A DNA stretch of 64,000 nt, from positions 186,001 to 250,000 of the forward strand of contig NZ_CP016305.1 in assembly GCF_002285905.1 (NCBI RefSeq), in the 5' to 3' direction. Position numbers and translations under genes: made by a program. The notes beneath the pieces are model-generated. The model was given only the letters and a program-made list of their open reading frames with translations. It did not search any database and was not told the origin of the DNA. Positions 54,583-64,000 of this stretch are shown piece after piece (the first letter of the stretch is position 1; the number at the start of each line of letters is the position of its first letter). The DNA is from Rickettsia sp. MEAM1 (Bemisia tabaci). Lineage in GTDB: Bacteria; Pseudomonadota; Alphaproteobacteria; Rickettsiales; Rickettsiaceae.

Positions 54583-55047
54583 TTAACTTGTCCAATCCAA
54601 CTCTGCATAGTTTAGTTCAGAAGATTCTCTAGGATTTGTATTATTTACACTTAAATTTTTAGAAGTACGATCGTAATACCCTAACGTGTCTTCATCATTA
54701 TAACGAGGTTGTAATTGTTCATTTTTGGTAAATTTTAAAGGATCAAACATTTCTATATATTTTAATACGTAGTCTAAAGATTCTTTTTTTTGTTTATCTA
54801 AAGTAACATTATTTTCGTCTAAGTAATTATATAGTTTTTGTAAAAAAGTATAATATTTATCGCCTTTACATAATCCGTAACGAGCAAGGAACAGCATATT
54901 AATATCTTTAACCTTTTCTGTTATCAGTATTTTTTCAAAAAGCTCTAAATCATAAGTATGAAGAGCTACGCATATAATATTATTATGCGTTATTTTACTT
55001 TTTATTATTTTAAGTTTTTCTGAGAAACTATATTTAGACCATTTCAC
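54583..55047 (-). CDS. Hypothetical protein, 154 residues
   Basis: I do not recognise this protein. It is soluble, Lys/Asn-rich and probably helical through residue 110, with a polar disordered tail (about 115-154). There is no signal peptide or motif. It lies alone between nrdA and the HU-like gene with about 230 and 70 bp of AT-rich spacer on each side. Coding status rests on length and on ordinary codon use for this genome. Confidence 0.55.
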   Translation of the reverse strand: MKWSKYSFSEKLKIIKSKITHNNIICVALHTYDLELFEKILITEKVKDINMLFLARYGLCKGDKYYTFLQKLYNYLDENNVTLDKQKKESLDYVLKYIEMFDPLKFTKNEQLQPRYNDEDTLGYYDRTSKNLSVNNTNPRESSELNYAELDWTS

Positions 55048-55116
55048 AATTTGTATATATCTTAATCCTAATTAGCCATAAACTAACGTTAAATTAAAAT
55101 TTGTAAAGTAATAACT

Positions 55117-55383
55117 TTAGTCTTTAAGGAAATTTTTAGGCATTCTGTAATAAATTGTATTATAAAATTTACCACTTTCTGGGAATTTTCGTGTGCGGAT
55201 AGAAAAGTTACCGAAATTTCTGATTTCGATACGGTTTTGTTCTTTAAGAGAATTGCTTAAATAATTAAGGATTAAATTCACAGAATCACTTACATCTTCT
55301 TTAGAAAGATAATCTAGCTGCTTATGTATTTTATTTATCAAATCAATTTTAGTAGCAATGATTAGAAATCGCCTTAATTCCAT
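55117..55383 (-). CDS. HU/IHF-family DNA-binding protein
   Basis: The reading frame has 88 residues. TKIDLINKIHKQLDYLS opens the family fold, and IRNFGNFSIRTRKFPES holds the beta-arm start with the GNF turn. The C-terminal TIYYRMPKNFLKD is shorter and less basic than in typical IHF. The ATG at 55383 lies inside sppA and adds MELRRFLI; a TTAAGGCG ribosome site sits instead before ATC/ATT codons near 55359, so initiation at ATT (giving MATKIDL) is possible. Confidence 0.82.
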   Translation of the reverse strand: MELRRFLIIATKIDLINKIHKQLDYLSKEDVSDSVNLILNYLSNSLKEQNRIEIRNFGNFSIRTRKFPESGKFYNTIYYRMPKNFLKD

Positions 55384-56272
55384 TAAAACTATTTTTGAAA
55401 AAACTAGGTACTAAACTATCGAAATCTTCAAGCATCATTTCCACTAATTTAGGTTTTGGTTTTAATTGATAGTCCTTAACCGTTAATTTAGCATCGATTT
55501 TTTTCTCATCTTGTAACCATTTTAAGGCTGTATCCTCATTACCTATACTATCTACCAGCTTTAGTTTTACAGCCTGACGTCCTGAATATATTCTGCCATC
55601 AGCTAGTTTTTTGACTTCATCTATAGGAATTTTACGTCTTTCAGCAACAAGTTCAATGAAAAAATTGTAAGTATCTTCAATATTTTCCATAATCGCTACT
55701 CTTACATTTTCAGTAAGTTTTTCAGTAGGATTTGGGGCAGCTTTAAGCTCACCTGATTTAAAATTAAGAAAAGTAATGCCAAGTTTTTGTGCAAGGTCAG
55801 TTACCTCAGCAGTCTGCAATATTACCCCAATTGAACCTGTAATAGTTCCATTATGGCTAATAATGTAATCACCAGCAAGAGAGATTAAATAACCACCGCT
55901 TGCTGCCATCGTTCCCATAACTATAACTACTGGCTTTTTTTCTGATATTTTAAGTAGAATATTATAAATTTTTTCTGATCCTACTACTGTACCGCCTGGA
56001 GAATTTACATTAACTATTAAGGCTTTAATATGAGAATCATCAACAATTTTCTTAAGCTTTTTATCACGCTTCTCATCTTCAAGTATTATGTCGTCAATTA
56101 ATACCGAAGCTATATAATCATCATTATTATTGGCTAAAACTTCCGTTGAAACAAAATCTTTACAAATTAAGAAGAATGAAACACCAATTAAAATAATTGC
56201 TATTAACTTCCAGACTAATAAACGAGCCTTTATTTGTTTTCTTTCAATTAAATAATCAGGTGTTATATTCAT
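55349..56272 (-). CDS. sppA: Signal peptide peptidase SppA, short (S49) form
   Basis: The 307-residue membrane protease has one anchor helix (about 22-42), NSPGGTVVGSEKIY, MGTMAASGGYLISLAGDYI and the serine nucleophile segment NGTITGSIGVI. The catalytic Lys lies in the following KLA...GRIYSGRQAV region. It cuts leftover signal peptides in the membrane. It overlaps the HU-like frame by 35 bp, so the two are probably one transcript. Confidence 0.9.
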   Translation of the reverse strand: MNITPDYLIERKQIKARLLVWKLIAIILIGVSFFLICKDFVSTEVLANNNDDYIASVLIDDIILEDEKRDKKLKKIVDDSHIKALIVNVNSPGGTVVGSEKIYNILLKISEKKPVVIVMGTMAASGGYLISLAGDYIISHNGTITGSIGVILQTAEVTDLAQKLGITFLNFKSGELKAAPNPTEKLTENVRVAIMENIEDTYNFFIELVAERRKIPIDEVKKLADGRIYSGRQAVKLKLVDSIGNEDTALKWLQDEKKIDAKLTVKDYQLKPKPKLVEMMLEDFDSLVPSFFKNSFNGIKAISNHCY

Positions 56273-56284
56273 TTTGCAATATAT

Positions 56285-56405
56285 TTTTTAGTTTTTTGTC
56301 ATTGCGAGGGGAGGCAAAGCCTGCTGTGTCACCCCGTGGTCAAGCAACTAGATAACACTTAGAACATTTTTTGATCCATGCGGGCAATGCCACCACGGGA
56401 TGACC
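56285..56405. repeat. Degraded palindromic repeat block between sppA and rho
   Basis: It contains gtcattgcgagggg, gtcaccccgtggtcaagc, the linker tttttgatccatgcgggcaatgcc and ccacgggatgacc. The pieces match half-repeats elsewhere but do not form one clean palindrome. No gene is present. Confidence 0.75.
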
Positions 56406-56412
56406 CCACAAC

Positions 56413-57762
56413 TTACTTACGTTCTGCTGGGCTTTTCATCATCTCAAAAAACTCACTATTAGTTTTAGTGTGTTCTAACTTTTTAAGCAAGAATTCTATT
56501 GCTTCACTGCTACCCATTGGGTCAATGATGCGGCGAAGAACCCACATTTTATTTAGCACTATTTTATCAACTAATAAATCTTCTTTTCTAGTTCCTGATC
56601 TAGTTATATCAATTGCAGGATAAATACGTTTATCGGCAATCTTACGATCTAATACTATTTCAGAGTTACCTGTACCTTTAAACTCTTCGAAAATCACCTC
56701 ATCCATACGTGAGCCGGTTTCAATTAGAGCCGTACCGATTATGGTGAGTGAACCGCCATTCTCAATATTTCTTGCAGCACCAAAAAATCTTTTCGGACGC
56801 TGAAGTGCGTTAGCATCAACACCGCCTGTTAATACCTTACCAGATGACGGCACTACAGTATTATAAGCACGAGCAAGACGGGTAATAGCATCAACTAAAA
56901 TCACTACATCTTTCTTATGTTCTACTAATCTTTTTGCTTTCTCAATGACCATTTCCGCAAGCTGTACGTGCCTACTTGCTGGCTCATCAAAAGTAGAGCT
57001 AACAACCTCACCACGCACGGAACGTTGCATATCCGTTACCTCTTCAGGTCTCTCATCTATTAACAACACAATTAAAAATACTTCCGGATTATTGGTAGTA
57101 ATAGCATGTGCAATATTTTGTAATAATACAGTTTTACCAGTACGGGGGGGTGCAACTATTAAAGCACGCTGACCTTTACCCATTGGTGCGACTAGCTCGA
57201 TAACACGTGTACTAAAATCTTTACTGTTATCTTCAAGCTCTAAGCCTAATTTTTCATCAGGATATAAAGGAGTGAGATTATCAAAATTGACGCGGTGATA
57301 AGCCTTAGAGGGATCTTCAAAATTCACTTTATTTACTTTAAGCAGTGCAAAATAACGCTCACCCTCTTTCGGAGCTCTTATTCGTCCTTCCACAGTATCA
57401 CCAGTACGAAGACCAAAGCGACGAATTTGGCTTGGAGAAATATAAATATCATCAGGTCCTGCTAAATAATTTACTTCCGGAGAACGCAAAAAGCCAAACC
57501 CGTCAGGCAAAACTTCAAGTACCCCCTCACCTACTATTGAACCACCCTGCTCTACAGATTTCTTTAAAATTGCAAAAACTAACTCTTGTTTACGTAAAGA
57601 ACTAACATTTTCAATTTTTAGCTCTTCTGCTTGAGCTTGCAATTCTTCAGGCAATTTACGTTTTAATTCTTTTAAATTAATTATATTGCCGTTTTCTGCA
57701 TAATGATTATTAAATTCAGGGTTATTTAGTTGTTCTGGGGATTCTTTATTAGTTATACTCAT
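56413..57762 (-). CDS. rho: Transcription termination factor Rho
   Basis: The 449-residue helicase has the N-terminal RNA-binding fold ([19 protein letters not shown] near residue 82), Walker [11 protein letters not shown] near 205, Walker [16 protein letters not shown] and the Q-loop/R-loop region [20 protein letters not shown]. It terminates transcripts and unwinds RNA:DNA hybrids. It is full length, in its own transcription unit by spacing. Confidence 0.96.
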   Translation of the reverse strand: MSITNKESPEQLNNPEFNNHYAENGNIINLKELKRKLPEELQAQAEELKIENVSSLRKQELVFAILKKSVEQGGSIVGEGVLEVLPDGFGFLRSPEVNYLAGPDDIYISPSQIRRFGLRTGDTVEGRIRAPKEGERYFALLKVNKVNFEDPSKAYHRVNFDNLTPLYPDEKLGLELEDNSKDFSTRVIELVAPMGKGQRALIVAPPRTGKTVLLQNIAHAITTNNPEVFLIVLLIDERPEEVTDMQRSVRGEVVSSTFDEPASRHVQLAEMVIEKAKRLVEHKKDVVILVDAITRLARAYNTVVPSSGKVLTGGVDANALQRPKRFFGAARNIENGGSLTIIGTALIETGSRMDEVIFEEFKGTGNSEIVLDRKIADKRIYPAIDITRSGTRKEDLLVDKIVLNKMWVLRRIIDPMGSSEAIEFLLKKLEHTKTNSEFFEMMKSPAERK

Positions 57763-58118
57763 TATTTTTATTATAATAGATTATAGTTGACATGAATGAA
57801 AAATTTAATTCCTTAAATGTAGAGGAAATATTACGTTTGTTTTAAATTGGAATCAAACTAGATTTTTAGATTTATTCTTGTGGCTTGAAGAATTAATTTT
57901 ATTTCTTAGCTTTATAAAGCTTTAATATATGTAAAAGGATATTAACAATCTAAAAGCATATTGTCAAGTATATACTGCTAATAAATGAAAAGTTGGTAGA
58001 CGAAGTTTAATTTGAAAATTGACTATAATATTAATAAAAGTGGATCAGCTTTTCCGTCATGGCGAGAAAATTATATTTGCATCTCCTCGCAATGACGACT
58101 TTGACCCACAAGGCTTAA
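57763..58118. other. Gene-free AT-rich stretch upstream of rho
   Basis: These 356 bp hold a fragment of the 'ggctacgtc' repeat near 57990 (tggtagacgaagtttaatttgaaaattg), a gtcatggcgag...ctcgcaatgac half palindrome at 58052-58100, and otherwise nothing I can name. The rho promoter is expected in the first 100 bp. Confidence 0.6.
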
Positions 58119-58919
58119 TTAGGAATCCTTATTATCTCTAATTTCTTTGACTATGCTTAATAATTGAGGAAAATCTACTGATCCAGGGATTAACCTAGCA
58201 TTAATTACATATGCAGGCACACCTTGAATTTTAAGATTTCTAGCTATTTGCATATTTTGAGCGATTAAATCTCTTACCTCAGAACTATCAGCTATCTCTT
58301 CAACTTCCGTAATATTTAAGTCATTTTTGGCTAATAATTCTTCGACAGTTTCTTTAGAAACATTTCTTATCTTCATTAATTCACTATGAACAGCTTTAAA
58401 TTTACTAGGGTTAATTTTATAAACTGCTAAAGCTATTTTTGCTAAATAATCAGAAGCATCACCAAGGATAGGTAATGGTCTTAACAAAATTTTCACTTCT
58501 GGATCATTTTGTAATAACTCATTTAAAGAAACATCACCTTTTTTACAGTAGGAACAAGAATAATCATAAAAAGCAACTATAGTTACATCACCGTCTTTAT
58601 TACCTATGACAGGAAAATTTTGGCTATTCTCGATATCTAATTTGTTATCCTTAATATAGCTATTAACTTTGGTTTCACTTTCTTGTACTTTACGCTTTTG
58701 TAGATTTTCTATTGATTGTATTATTATTTCAGGAGTATTAAGCAAATATTCTTCAATAATCTTCTTAACTCTTTCTTCTTCACATTGTTTCGGCTCTTCA
58801 TTTTGTTTTACTTCTATGGAAACAGGTTTTGTAGAAGAAGTTTTTATAGTTTTAAAAATAAATAAAACTCCTATAATTACTACAAATATAACTAATATCT
58901 TTCCAATAATATGCTGCAT
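58119..58919 (-). CDS. DsbA-family thiol-disulfide oxidoreductase, membrane anchored
   Basis: The 266-residue protein has an N-terminal anchor (about 6-24), a charged linker and a thioredoxin fold of DsbA/BdbD type. The active site is CSYC (Cys122-Cys125) in AFYDYSCSYCKKG, and the cis-proline loop is GVPAYVIN near 236. It would oxidise or isomerise disulfides of periplasmic proteins. In Rickettsia such proteins have been annotated as 27-kDa outer-membrane proteins, which the anchor does not support. Confidence 0.9.
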   Translation of the reverse strand: MQHIIGKILVIFVVIIGVLFIFKTIKTSSTKPVSIEVKQNEEPKQCEEERVKKIIEEYLLNTPEIIIQSIENLQKRKVQESETKVNSYIKDNKLDIENSQNFPVIGNKDGDVTIVAFYDYSCSYCKKGDVSLNELLQNDPEVKILLRPLPILGDASDYLAKIALAVYKINPSKFKAVHSELMKIRNVSKETVEELLAKNDLNITEVEEIADSSEVRDLIAQNMQIARNLKIQGVPAYVINARLIPGSVDFPQLLSIVKEIRDNKDS

Positions 58920-58967
58920 AAATAACCTTTAAAATTAATTTTATTTTGTTTCGGGCTTGTGTATGGT

Positions 58968-59112
58968 TGTCACCCCGTGATTTATTCACGGGGTCCAGGA
59001 AAAAATATGTAATATTTTTTATTGTTTTTCTGGATGCCGTGGTCAAGCCACGGCATGACTACCTTAGGACGTTTTTCGACCCACGCTGGCAAGCCTTACA
59101 CGGGGATGACAT
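58968..59112. repeat. Palindromic repeat block upstream of the DsbA-like gene
   Basis: It contains caccccgtgatttattcacggggtcc, then ctggatgccgtggtcaagccacggcatgac, followed by the linker cgtttttcgacccacgctggcaagcc and a gggatgacat end. It is a composite of the 'ccgtggcttgaccacgg' family and the linker module. Confidence 0.8.
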
Positions 59113-59119
59113 ATAACCC

Positions 59120-59578
59120 TTACTTCTGTCTGATCAATCTACTCTGATCTCTCTTCCAATCTTTTTCTTTAATAGATTCTCTTTTATCGTGTAATTTTTT
59201 ACCTTTAGCAATGCCAAGTTCAATTTTTATTTTATTCTTTTTGTTAAAATACATAGACAAGGCAACTAGAGTATAACCTTTTATTTTAGTTTTACCGATA
59301 ATTTTGTTTATTTCTTTTTTATGTAGTAACAATTTACGTGGTCTTCTAGTAGAATGATTGAGCCTATTTGCTTTTTCATATTCTGCAATATGACAATTAT
59401 ACAAAAATACCTCATTTCCCGTATCAGCTGCATGACTCTCTTCTATAGATGCTTTACCTTGACGAAGCGATTGAACTTCACTACCCTTTAATACAATACC
59501 TGCTTCTAGTCTTTCCTCAATAAAATAATTAAAGAGAGCTTTTTTATTTTGTGCAATAATTTTCTTATATTCCATCAT
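59120..59578 (-). CDS. smpB: SsrA-binding protein SmpB
   Basis: The 152-residue protein begins [18 protein letters not shown], with [27 protein letters not shown] and a C-terminal [23 protein letters not shown]. These are the classic SmpB segments for tmRNA binding and ribosome rescue. Its start overlaps the dapA stop by 4 bp. Confidence 0.96.
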   Translation of the reverse strand: MMEYKKIIAQNKKALFNYFIEERLEAGIVLKGSEVQSLRQGKASIEESHAADTGNEVFLYNCHIAEYEKANRLNHSTRRPRKLLLHKKEINKIIGKTKIKGYTLVALSMYFNKKNKIKIELGIAKGKKLHDKRESIKEKDWKRDQSRLIRQK

Positions 59579-60459
59579 ACTTTTATAGATAAGGATGTTA
59601 TAATTTCCTCAATTTGTTTTTTAGTTGTATTTGTTGCTTCAGTTAAAGGCAAACGAATTTCATTTGTACAGAATCCTAAATAATGCATAGCATACTTAAC
59701 TGGGATTGGGTTTGATTCTACAAATAATGCTTTATATAAAGGTAATAATTTTTGATGAATCTCTAAAGCTCCTTTAACATCATTGTTATACCATTTCTTT
59801 TGAAGCTCTTTGCATAATTTAGGTGCAACGTTAGAAGCTACAGACACGCACCCTACTCCGCCTTGAGCATTAAAAGCAAGACTTAAATCATCATTACCGC
59901 ATAATAGATTAAATTCTTTTTTAACTATAGCTTTAATTCTAAGCGGTTTTTCTAAATCTATTCCCGCATCTTTTAAAGCTAAAATACGAGGTAATTTAGC
60001 GAGTTTAAAGATCACTTCATCGGTAAAGTCAACCCCAGTTCTACCCGGAACTGAATATAGCATAATCGGCAAATTACTAGCTTCATGTATTGCTTCAAAA
60101 TGTTTATAAATTCCGTCTTGAGTAGGCTTCAAATATGATGGCGGGCTAATCATAAAGCCGTCAACTCCAATTTTTGTAGATTCAGCCGCAAGCTCTATTG
60201 CATAAGCAGTATTATTTGAAGAACATCCACTAATTATAGGAATACGCTTATTTACAATATTCTTACTAGTTTGTAGTAATAATTTGTACTCTTCAAGGTT
60301 TAAACTACTACCCTCACCTGTTGAACCTGCTATTACTACGGCATTGACTTCGGCTTTTATTTGATGCTCCAAAATTTTTTCAAGCGATTCTAAATCTAAT
60401 TTATTATTTTTAAACGGCATTATTATTGCCGTAATCAAACCTTTAAATATATTATTCAT
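59575..60459 (-). CDS. dapA: 4-hydroxy-tetrahydrodipicolinate synthase
   Basis: The 294-residue enzyme shows GSTGEGSSL (Thr47), LYSVPGRTG with Tyr135 and catalytic Lys163 in LALKDAG. It condenses pyruvate with aspartate semialdehyde in the DAP pathway for peptidoglycan. It is full length and coupled to smpB. Confidence 0.96.
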   Translation of the reverse strand: MNNIFKGLITAIIMPFKNNKLDLESLEKILEHQIKAEVNAVVIAGSTGEGSSLNLEEYKLLLQTSKNIVNKRIPIISGCSSNNTAYAIELAAESTKIGVDGFMISPPSYLKPTQDGIYKHFEAIHEASNLPIMLYSVPGRTGVDFTDEVIFKLAKLPRILALKDAGIDLEKPLRIKAIVKKEFNLLCGNDDLSLAFNAQGGVGCVSVASNVAPKLCKELQKKWYNNDVKGALEIHQKLLPLYKALFVESNPIPVKYAMHYLGFCTNEIRLPLTEATNTTKKQIEEIITSLSIKV

Positions 60460-60484
60460 TGTTTTTCATTTTTGTGTTGTTATG

Positions 60485-61486
60485 TCATTGTTGCGTGGAT
60501 CGAAAAACGTGTACCATGTCATCCCCTCGTAGGCGGGGATCCAGCATAAAGCGAGATAAATCGAGCTTTTTATGTTTGTATTTTTTACTAGATTCCCGCC
60601 TACGCGGGAATGACATACTACCCCTCACAATTTTACCATACTCTTCTTTCAAAGCATTCACAATTTTATGATCATTAAAAGTAAATTTCTTACCGCCAAG
60701 ATCTATAGAGCTAATATGCTGCACCTCAATTGCCGTACCTGTAGCAAAACAGCTAGTAAAATTTTCTATTTGCTCTAATTTTAGACGTTCTTCTTTTACT
60801 TCTAATCCTAAATTTTTTGCAATTTCAATAATAGTTTGTCTTGTTATGCCATCTAAAAATCTATCGGCAATTGGAGTATATAGCACATTATCTTTAACAA
60901 AGAAAATATTTGTTGTAGTACATTCCGCAATATACCCCTCATAATCAAGTAATAATGCATCATCATAGCCAAGGTCTTTAGCCTCTTTCTTACTCGTTAT
61001 TGCCATGTTATAATGAGCAGCGGATTTAGATTGCACTGGCATCATATTAGGTGCAGCTTTACGCCATCTGCTTACATGCAAATTAACTCCAGCGGTAAAT
61101 GCTCGTGGCATAGAGGGAACAGCCGCAATTAAAACGTTAGTCGACAATTTAGGGTTAATAATATTTAAAGACTCACTCCCACACCAAACAAGCGGTCTTA
61201 TATATGCATCCTGAATCTTGTTTTTCTCTATTAATAATTCATGAGCTTTTATAATTTCTTCTACACTATAAGGTACTTTCAATCCTAAAACTTCTGCTGA
61301 TTTAATCAATCTTTCAGTATGTTCTTTAAGTTTAAAAACTTTCCCATTATAAGCCCTCTCACCCTCAAATACCGATCCCGAGTAATGTAAACTATGAGTT
61401 AAAGCATGCACTGTAGCAAGTTCATAAGGAACTAACTCACCATTAATCCAAATATACCAAAGATTATTTTCTGAATTTTTTGTCAT
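60485..61486 (-). CDS. ilvE: Branched-chain-amino-acid aminotransferase with repeat-derived C-terminus
   Basis: The 333-residue PLP enzyme of fold type IV has [12 protein letters not shown], the lysine in [34 protein letters not shown] and [12 protein letters not shown]. It interconverts branched-chain amino acids and keto acids. From about residue 290, after EEYGKIVRG, the frame enters a palindromic repeat and adds [15 protein letters not shown]... to RSTQQ, about 43 foreign residues. The enzymatic core is complete without them. Confidence 0.92.
   Translation of the reverse strand: MTKNSENNLWYIWINGELVPYELATVHALTHSLHYSGSVFEGERAYNGKVFKLKEHTERLIKSAEVLGLKVPYSVEEIIKAHELLIEKNKIQDAYIRPLVWCGSESLNIINPKLSTNVLIAAVPSMPRAFTAGVNLHVSRWRKAAPNMMPVQSKSAAHYNMAITSKKEAKDLGYDDALLLDYEGYIAECTTTNIFFVKDNVLYTPIADRFLDGITRQTIIEIAKNLGLEVKEERLKLEQIENFTSCFATGTAIEVQHISSIDLGGKKFTFNDHKIVNALKEEYGKIVRGSMSFPRRRESSKKYKHKKLDLSRFMLDPRLRGDDMVHVFRSTQQ
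60517..60616. repeat. Palindromic element forming the ilvE 3' end
   Basis: atgtcatcccctcgtaggcggggatcc... pairs with ...gattcccgcctacgcgggaatgacat. It belongs to the family at 24268 and 26855 and is read through by ilvE. Confidence 0.87.
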
Positions 61487-61556
61487 TGTTATTAATTGTT
61501 ATTTGTATTAGAGTAATTATGTTATTTCCGCATAGTGAATTGAAAAGCACTCTCGG

Positions 61557-61650
61557 TGTCACCCCGTGGCTTGTCCACGGAGTCCAGTTAAAAATACGTT
61601 AGTATTTTTTATTATTTTTCTGGATCCCGTGGACAAGCCACGGGATGATA
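61557..61650. repeat. Palindromic repeat ahead of the ompR-like gene
   Basis: gtcaccccgtggcttgtccacggagtcc... to ...tggatcccgtggacaagccacgggatgat. A frame open through it could extend the regulator by 40 residues, but that is repeat sequence and not part of the protein. Confidence 0.85.
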
Positions 61651-61685
61651 GAACACTGTCAATTTTTCAAATTAAACAAATATAT

Positions 61686-62366
61686 ATGCAAGAATATAAG
61701 GCACATATCCTAATTGTTGATGATGATACCAGAATATTAGCACTTTTAAAGCAATTTTTAAATAAAAATGAGTTTTTAGTATCGACGGCTGTTTCAGCTA
61801 TAGAGGCAAAGGATTTGTTAAAAACTTCTAATTACGATTTGATTATTTTAGACGTCATGCTACCAAGCGTTACAGGGCTTGATTTTGCTACTACCATTAG
61901 GGATGCTGGTAATAATATACCAATAGTAATGCTAACTGCTTTATCGGAAGCTGATGACCGTGTTAAAGGTCTTGAAGCCGGTGCATCAGATTATGTTATT
62001 AAACCTTTTGAACCACGAGAATTATTATTGCGTATAAATAACTTGATCAATAATTATAATAATCCCAAAAAAGAAAAAAATATAACTAAGTTCGGCAATA
62101 ATTTTTATAATTATAGTACCAAAGAATTTACTAAAAATGATCAGATAATTCCGCTTAGCTCTACTGAGCAGAAGTTACTTGAAATATTTATAGAACGTCT
62201 TGGCACTTCTGTTAGCCGCCTTGAGCTTTCAAAAATTATGGGAGGTCTTAGTGAACGTTCTATTGACGTACAAATTACCAGAATAAGAAATAAGCTAGAA
62301 GATAATCCTAAAGAACCGAAATATTTAAAAACCGTGCGTAATGAGGGATATGCACTTTATATCTAA
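61686..62366 (+). CDS. ompR: OmpR-family two-component response regulator
   Basis: The 226-residue regulator has a receiver domain with acidic pocket VDDD (11-14), phosphoacceptor Asp56 in LIILDVMLPS, switch Thr in VMLTALSEA and Lys in YVIKPFEP, then a winged-helix domain (about 130-225, ERSIDVQITRIRNKLE). I set the start at MQEYKAHILIV because upstream codons lie in a repeat. The stop overlaps the kinase gene by 26 bp, so they form a pair. Target genes cannot be inferred. Confidence 0.92.
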   Translation: MQEYKAHILIVDDDTRILALLKQFLNKNEFLVSTAVSAIEAKDLLKTSNYDLIILDVMLPSVTGLDFATTIRDAGNNIPIVMLTALSEADDRVKGLEAGASDYVIKPFEPRELLLRINNLINNYNNPKKEKNITKFGNNFYNYSTKEFTKNDQIIPLSSTEQKLLEIFIERLGTSVSRLELSKIMGGLSERSIDVQITRIRNKLEDNPKEPKYLKTVRNEGYALYI

Positions 62367-63651
62367 ATTATTACCTAGGACTTTATTCCTAAGATTTATG
62401 CTTATCATAATTATGCCGATTCTGATAGGACAGCTAGTTGCTATATTTTTGTTTTATGATCGTCATTGGTATAATGTTTCATATTATACTAGTACCATTA
62501 TTATCAATGAAATAGAATCTTTAATTAAAGAGCATAAAGATAATCCAAAAGAAATAACACAATTATCAGAAAATTATCTCAATTTGTCTTATCAATTTGA
62601 GCCTAATAAGAAACTATTAGCAAAACAGCCTAAGTTAAACGAACCCTTAACTATATTTAAAAATATTTTAAATACAAAAATTCATGAAAAAAATATAATT
62701 AACTTAACTAAGGAAAACAGAATTCAAGTATTATTAGAGCTAAATAACGAGATATTAAATATTTCTTTTCCAGCCAAACTTTTACTTAACCCAACAGTAT
62801 ATATTTTTGTTCTATGGATTATATTTTTAACTATTATATTACTTTCCATCTCCATTATTTTCTCTAAGAATCAAATTAAATCAATAGTTGCTCTTGCAGA
62901 TAGCATGGATGAATTCGGTCGAGGTATCTTAAAAAGTAAGAATTTTAAGCCTACAGGTGCTTTAGAAATAAGAAAAGCAGGGCTTGCTTTTCTAAAAATG
63001 AAATCTCGTATAGAAAAGCAAATTACCAAAAGAACTACCATGCTTGCTATGATTTCTCATGATTTAAGAACTCCTCTAACACGCATGAAATTACAACTTG
63101 AATTAATGGACGAAAATGAAGAGACTACTGGACTAAAGCAAGATATATTAACTATGCAACAAATGATAAACTCCTATCTAGATTTTGCGAGAGGCGAAAG
63201 TGCAGAACAGTTTAAAGAAATTTTTATTTTATCTTGGATTAAATCTTTTTTAAATAAATGGTCACATATAGATATTGAGTTTATAAACCCTACCAAATTA
63301 GATGGGGTAAAACTTCGAATTAAACCACATTCTTTTGAAAGAGCCTTGTCTAATTTAATTAGTAACGCTATAAAATATGGTACTAAAGTTAGAATTTCGT
63401 TAAACGCTAATTCATCTAACTTATCGATAATCATTGAAGATAATGGCAGGGGCATAGATGATGCAGAAAAACCTTTAGTATTAAAACCATTTTATAGATC
63501 GGATAAAGCAAGACAGTTAGATCATTCAAGTAATGTAGGTCTTGGACTTGCTATTACTCGTGAGATAATAAAAGATCATAACGGATTTCTTTACCTAGAA
63601 GATAGTAAGGATTTAGGTGGGTTGTCGGTTAGAGTAGAAATTCCTGTATAG
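62341..63651 (+). CDS. envZ: Sensor histidine kinase, EnvZ-like
   Basis: The 436-residue kinase has two membrane helices (about 15-38 and 148-172) around a periplasmic loop of about 110 residues, a HAMP segment, then the H-box MISHDLRTPLTRMK with His240, N-box NLISNAIKYG, G1 IEDNGRGID and G2 VGLGLAITRE. It phosphorylates the OmpR-like partner. The signal is unknown. It is full length and is followed 19 bp later by an IS6 end that did not cut it. Confidence 0.92.
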   Translation: MRDMHFISKLLPRTLFLRFMLIIIMPILIGQLVAIFLFYDRHWYNVSYYTSTIIINEIESLIKEHKDNPKEITQLSENYLNLSYQFEPNKKLLAKQPKLNEPLTIFKNILNTKIHEKNIINLTKENRIQVLLELNNEILNISFPAKLLLNPTVYIFVLWIIFLTIILLSISIIFSKNQIKSIVALADSMDEFGRGILKSKNFKPTGALEIRKAGLAFLKMKSRIEKQITKRTTMLAMISHDLRTPLTRMKLQLELMDENEETTGLKQDILTMQQMINSYLDFARGESAEQFKEIFILSWIKSFLNKWSHIDIEFINPTKLDGVKLRIKPHSFERALSNLISNAIKYGTKVRISLNANSSNLSIIIEDNGRGIDDAEKPLVLKPFYRSDKARQLDHSSNVGLGLAITREIIKDHNGFLYLEDSKDLGGLSVRVEIPV

Positions 63652-63670
63652 TAAAAGAAGTTGAATTATG

Positions 63671-64000
63671 GGCACCGTCAAGTTAAGGGAGGTATAAATT
63701 AAGTATTGAGCAATTACAGGGAATGATTTATAGAATAGCAGTAACAATTTATCCTAGATTTTACCGCTATGCATATTACTCAAGCCCCGAATAGACATCG
63801 TTTTCCAGCAAGCATTATTAGCCATACAGTATGGTTATATCATCGCTTTAATAATAGTTACCGAGATGTTCAAGAGCAGATGGCTTATCGAGGTATTATA
63901 TTAAGTCATGAGACTGTAAGGTTTTGGTGTTATAAGTTTGTAGTTTATTTTCAAGATGTTATTAGTAAGAGAGAGCGAAAGCCAACTGATAAATGGCATT
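63671..64000 (+). mobile_element. IS6-family insertion sequence, copy 5 (cut by window edge)
   Basis: GGCACCGTCAAGTTAAGGGAG starts at 63671 and the following 330 bp match copy 1. The flanking 8-mer on the left is gaattatg. The right end lies outside the window. Confidence 0.94.
63769..64000 (+). CDS. IS6-family DDE transposase, copy 5 (partial)
   Basis: The first 77 residues match the other copies through KPTDKWH. The gene runs off the window just before catalytic Asp79. The ATG is again 98 bp from the element end. Confidence 0.94.
   Translation, partial: MHITQAPNRHRFPASIISHTVWLYHRFNNSYRDVQEQMAYRGIILSHETVRFWCYKFVVYFQDVISKRERKPTDKWH

Noticed and set aside
4079..61650. CRISPR array
   Set aside because: The repeats are dispersed, palindromic and 90-125 bp long, without regular short spacers; no cas genes are present.
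61566..61685. 40-residue N-terminal extension of the OmpR-like regulator
   Set aside because: The extension is the translation of a palindromic repeat and intergenic DNA; receiver homology starts at 61686.

Overview
The window is AT-rich chromosome of an obligate intracellular alphaproteobacterium, and the gene content points firmly to the genus Rickettsia: sca4 (gene D) next to a tlc-type nucleotide translocase, an APRc-like retropepsin protease, LPS-transport and ubiquinone genes, no biosynthetic clusters for most amino acids, and many short palindromic repeats, some lying inside reading frames. The density of insertion sequences suggests one of the repeat-rich, less reduced lineages, but the species cannot be fixed from this sequence alone.

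Layout. 1-5330 holds envelope and housekeeping genes (SDR oxidoreductase, APRc-like protease, GlnQ, metallo-beta-lactamase-fold hydrolase, PAP2 phosphatase, LptF). 5425-17962 is an IS6-family-riddled segment with four complete 861-bp copies plus end fragments. These copies cut a LysE exporter, HemY, an IalB-family protein, two glycosyltransferases and the 3' end of sca4; between them lie intact hemD, a Mic60-like gene, a WGR-like gene, znuB, ubiG and gltX. 17947-35417 is mostly conserved: sca4, tlc4, truB-rpsO-pnp, kdsD-lptC-lptA-lptB, a phosphohexomutase, miaA, a DUF1189 gene, nuoN and birA.

35797-39798 is an accessory block of four divergent paralogues with Sel1/TPR-like repeats. One is split by an IS200/IS605-type element, one carries two single-base frameshifts, and two end in CaaX-type C-termini (CTIS and CLIM), which would be a host-prenylation signal if delivered to the host cytosol. 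40026-44132 holds an alpha/beta hydrolase, a host-attachment-family gene, a second IS200 copy, plsC and trpS. A sugar island follows a tRNA-Ser: GNAT acetyltransferase, GT61 glycosyltransferase, rmlA, rmlB, a 3,4-ketoisomerase and a sugar aminotransferase, consistent with a dTDP-3-amino-3,6-dideoxyhexose. It ends at IS200 and IS6 scars that abut a frameshifted, truncated type 2 isopentenyl-diphosphate isomerase.

51368-63651 is again conserved (nrdB, nrdA, an HU/IHF-like protein, sppA, rho, a DsbA-like protein, smpB, dapA, ilvE, an OmpR/EnvZ-type pair). The window ends inside another IS6 copy.

Two themes recur. First, IS6 ends sit at most breakpoints without recognisable 8-bp direct repeats, so these copies mark rearrangements rather than simple insertions. 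Second, palindromic repeats fill the intergenic gaps and have entered or extended the reading frames of hemD, birA, ilvE and the PAP2 gene.
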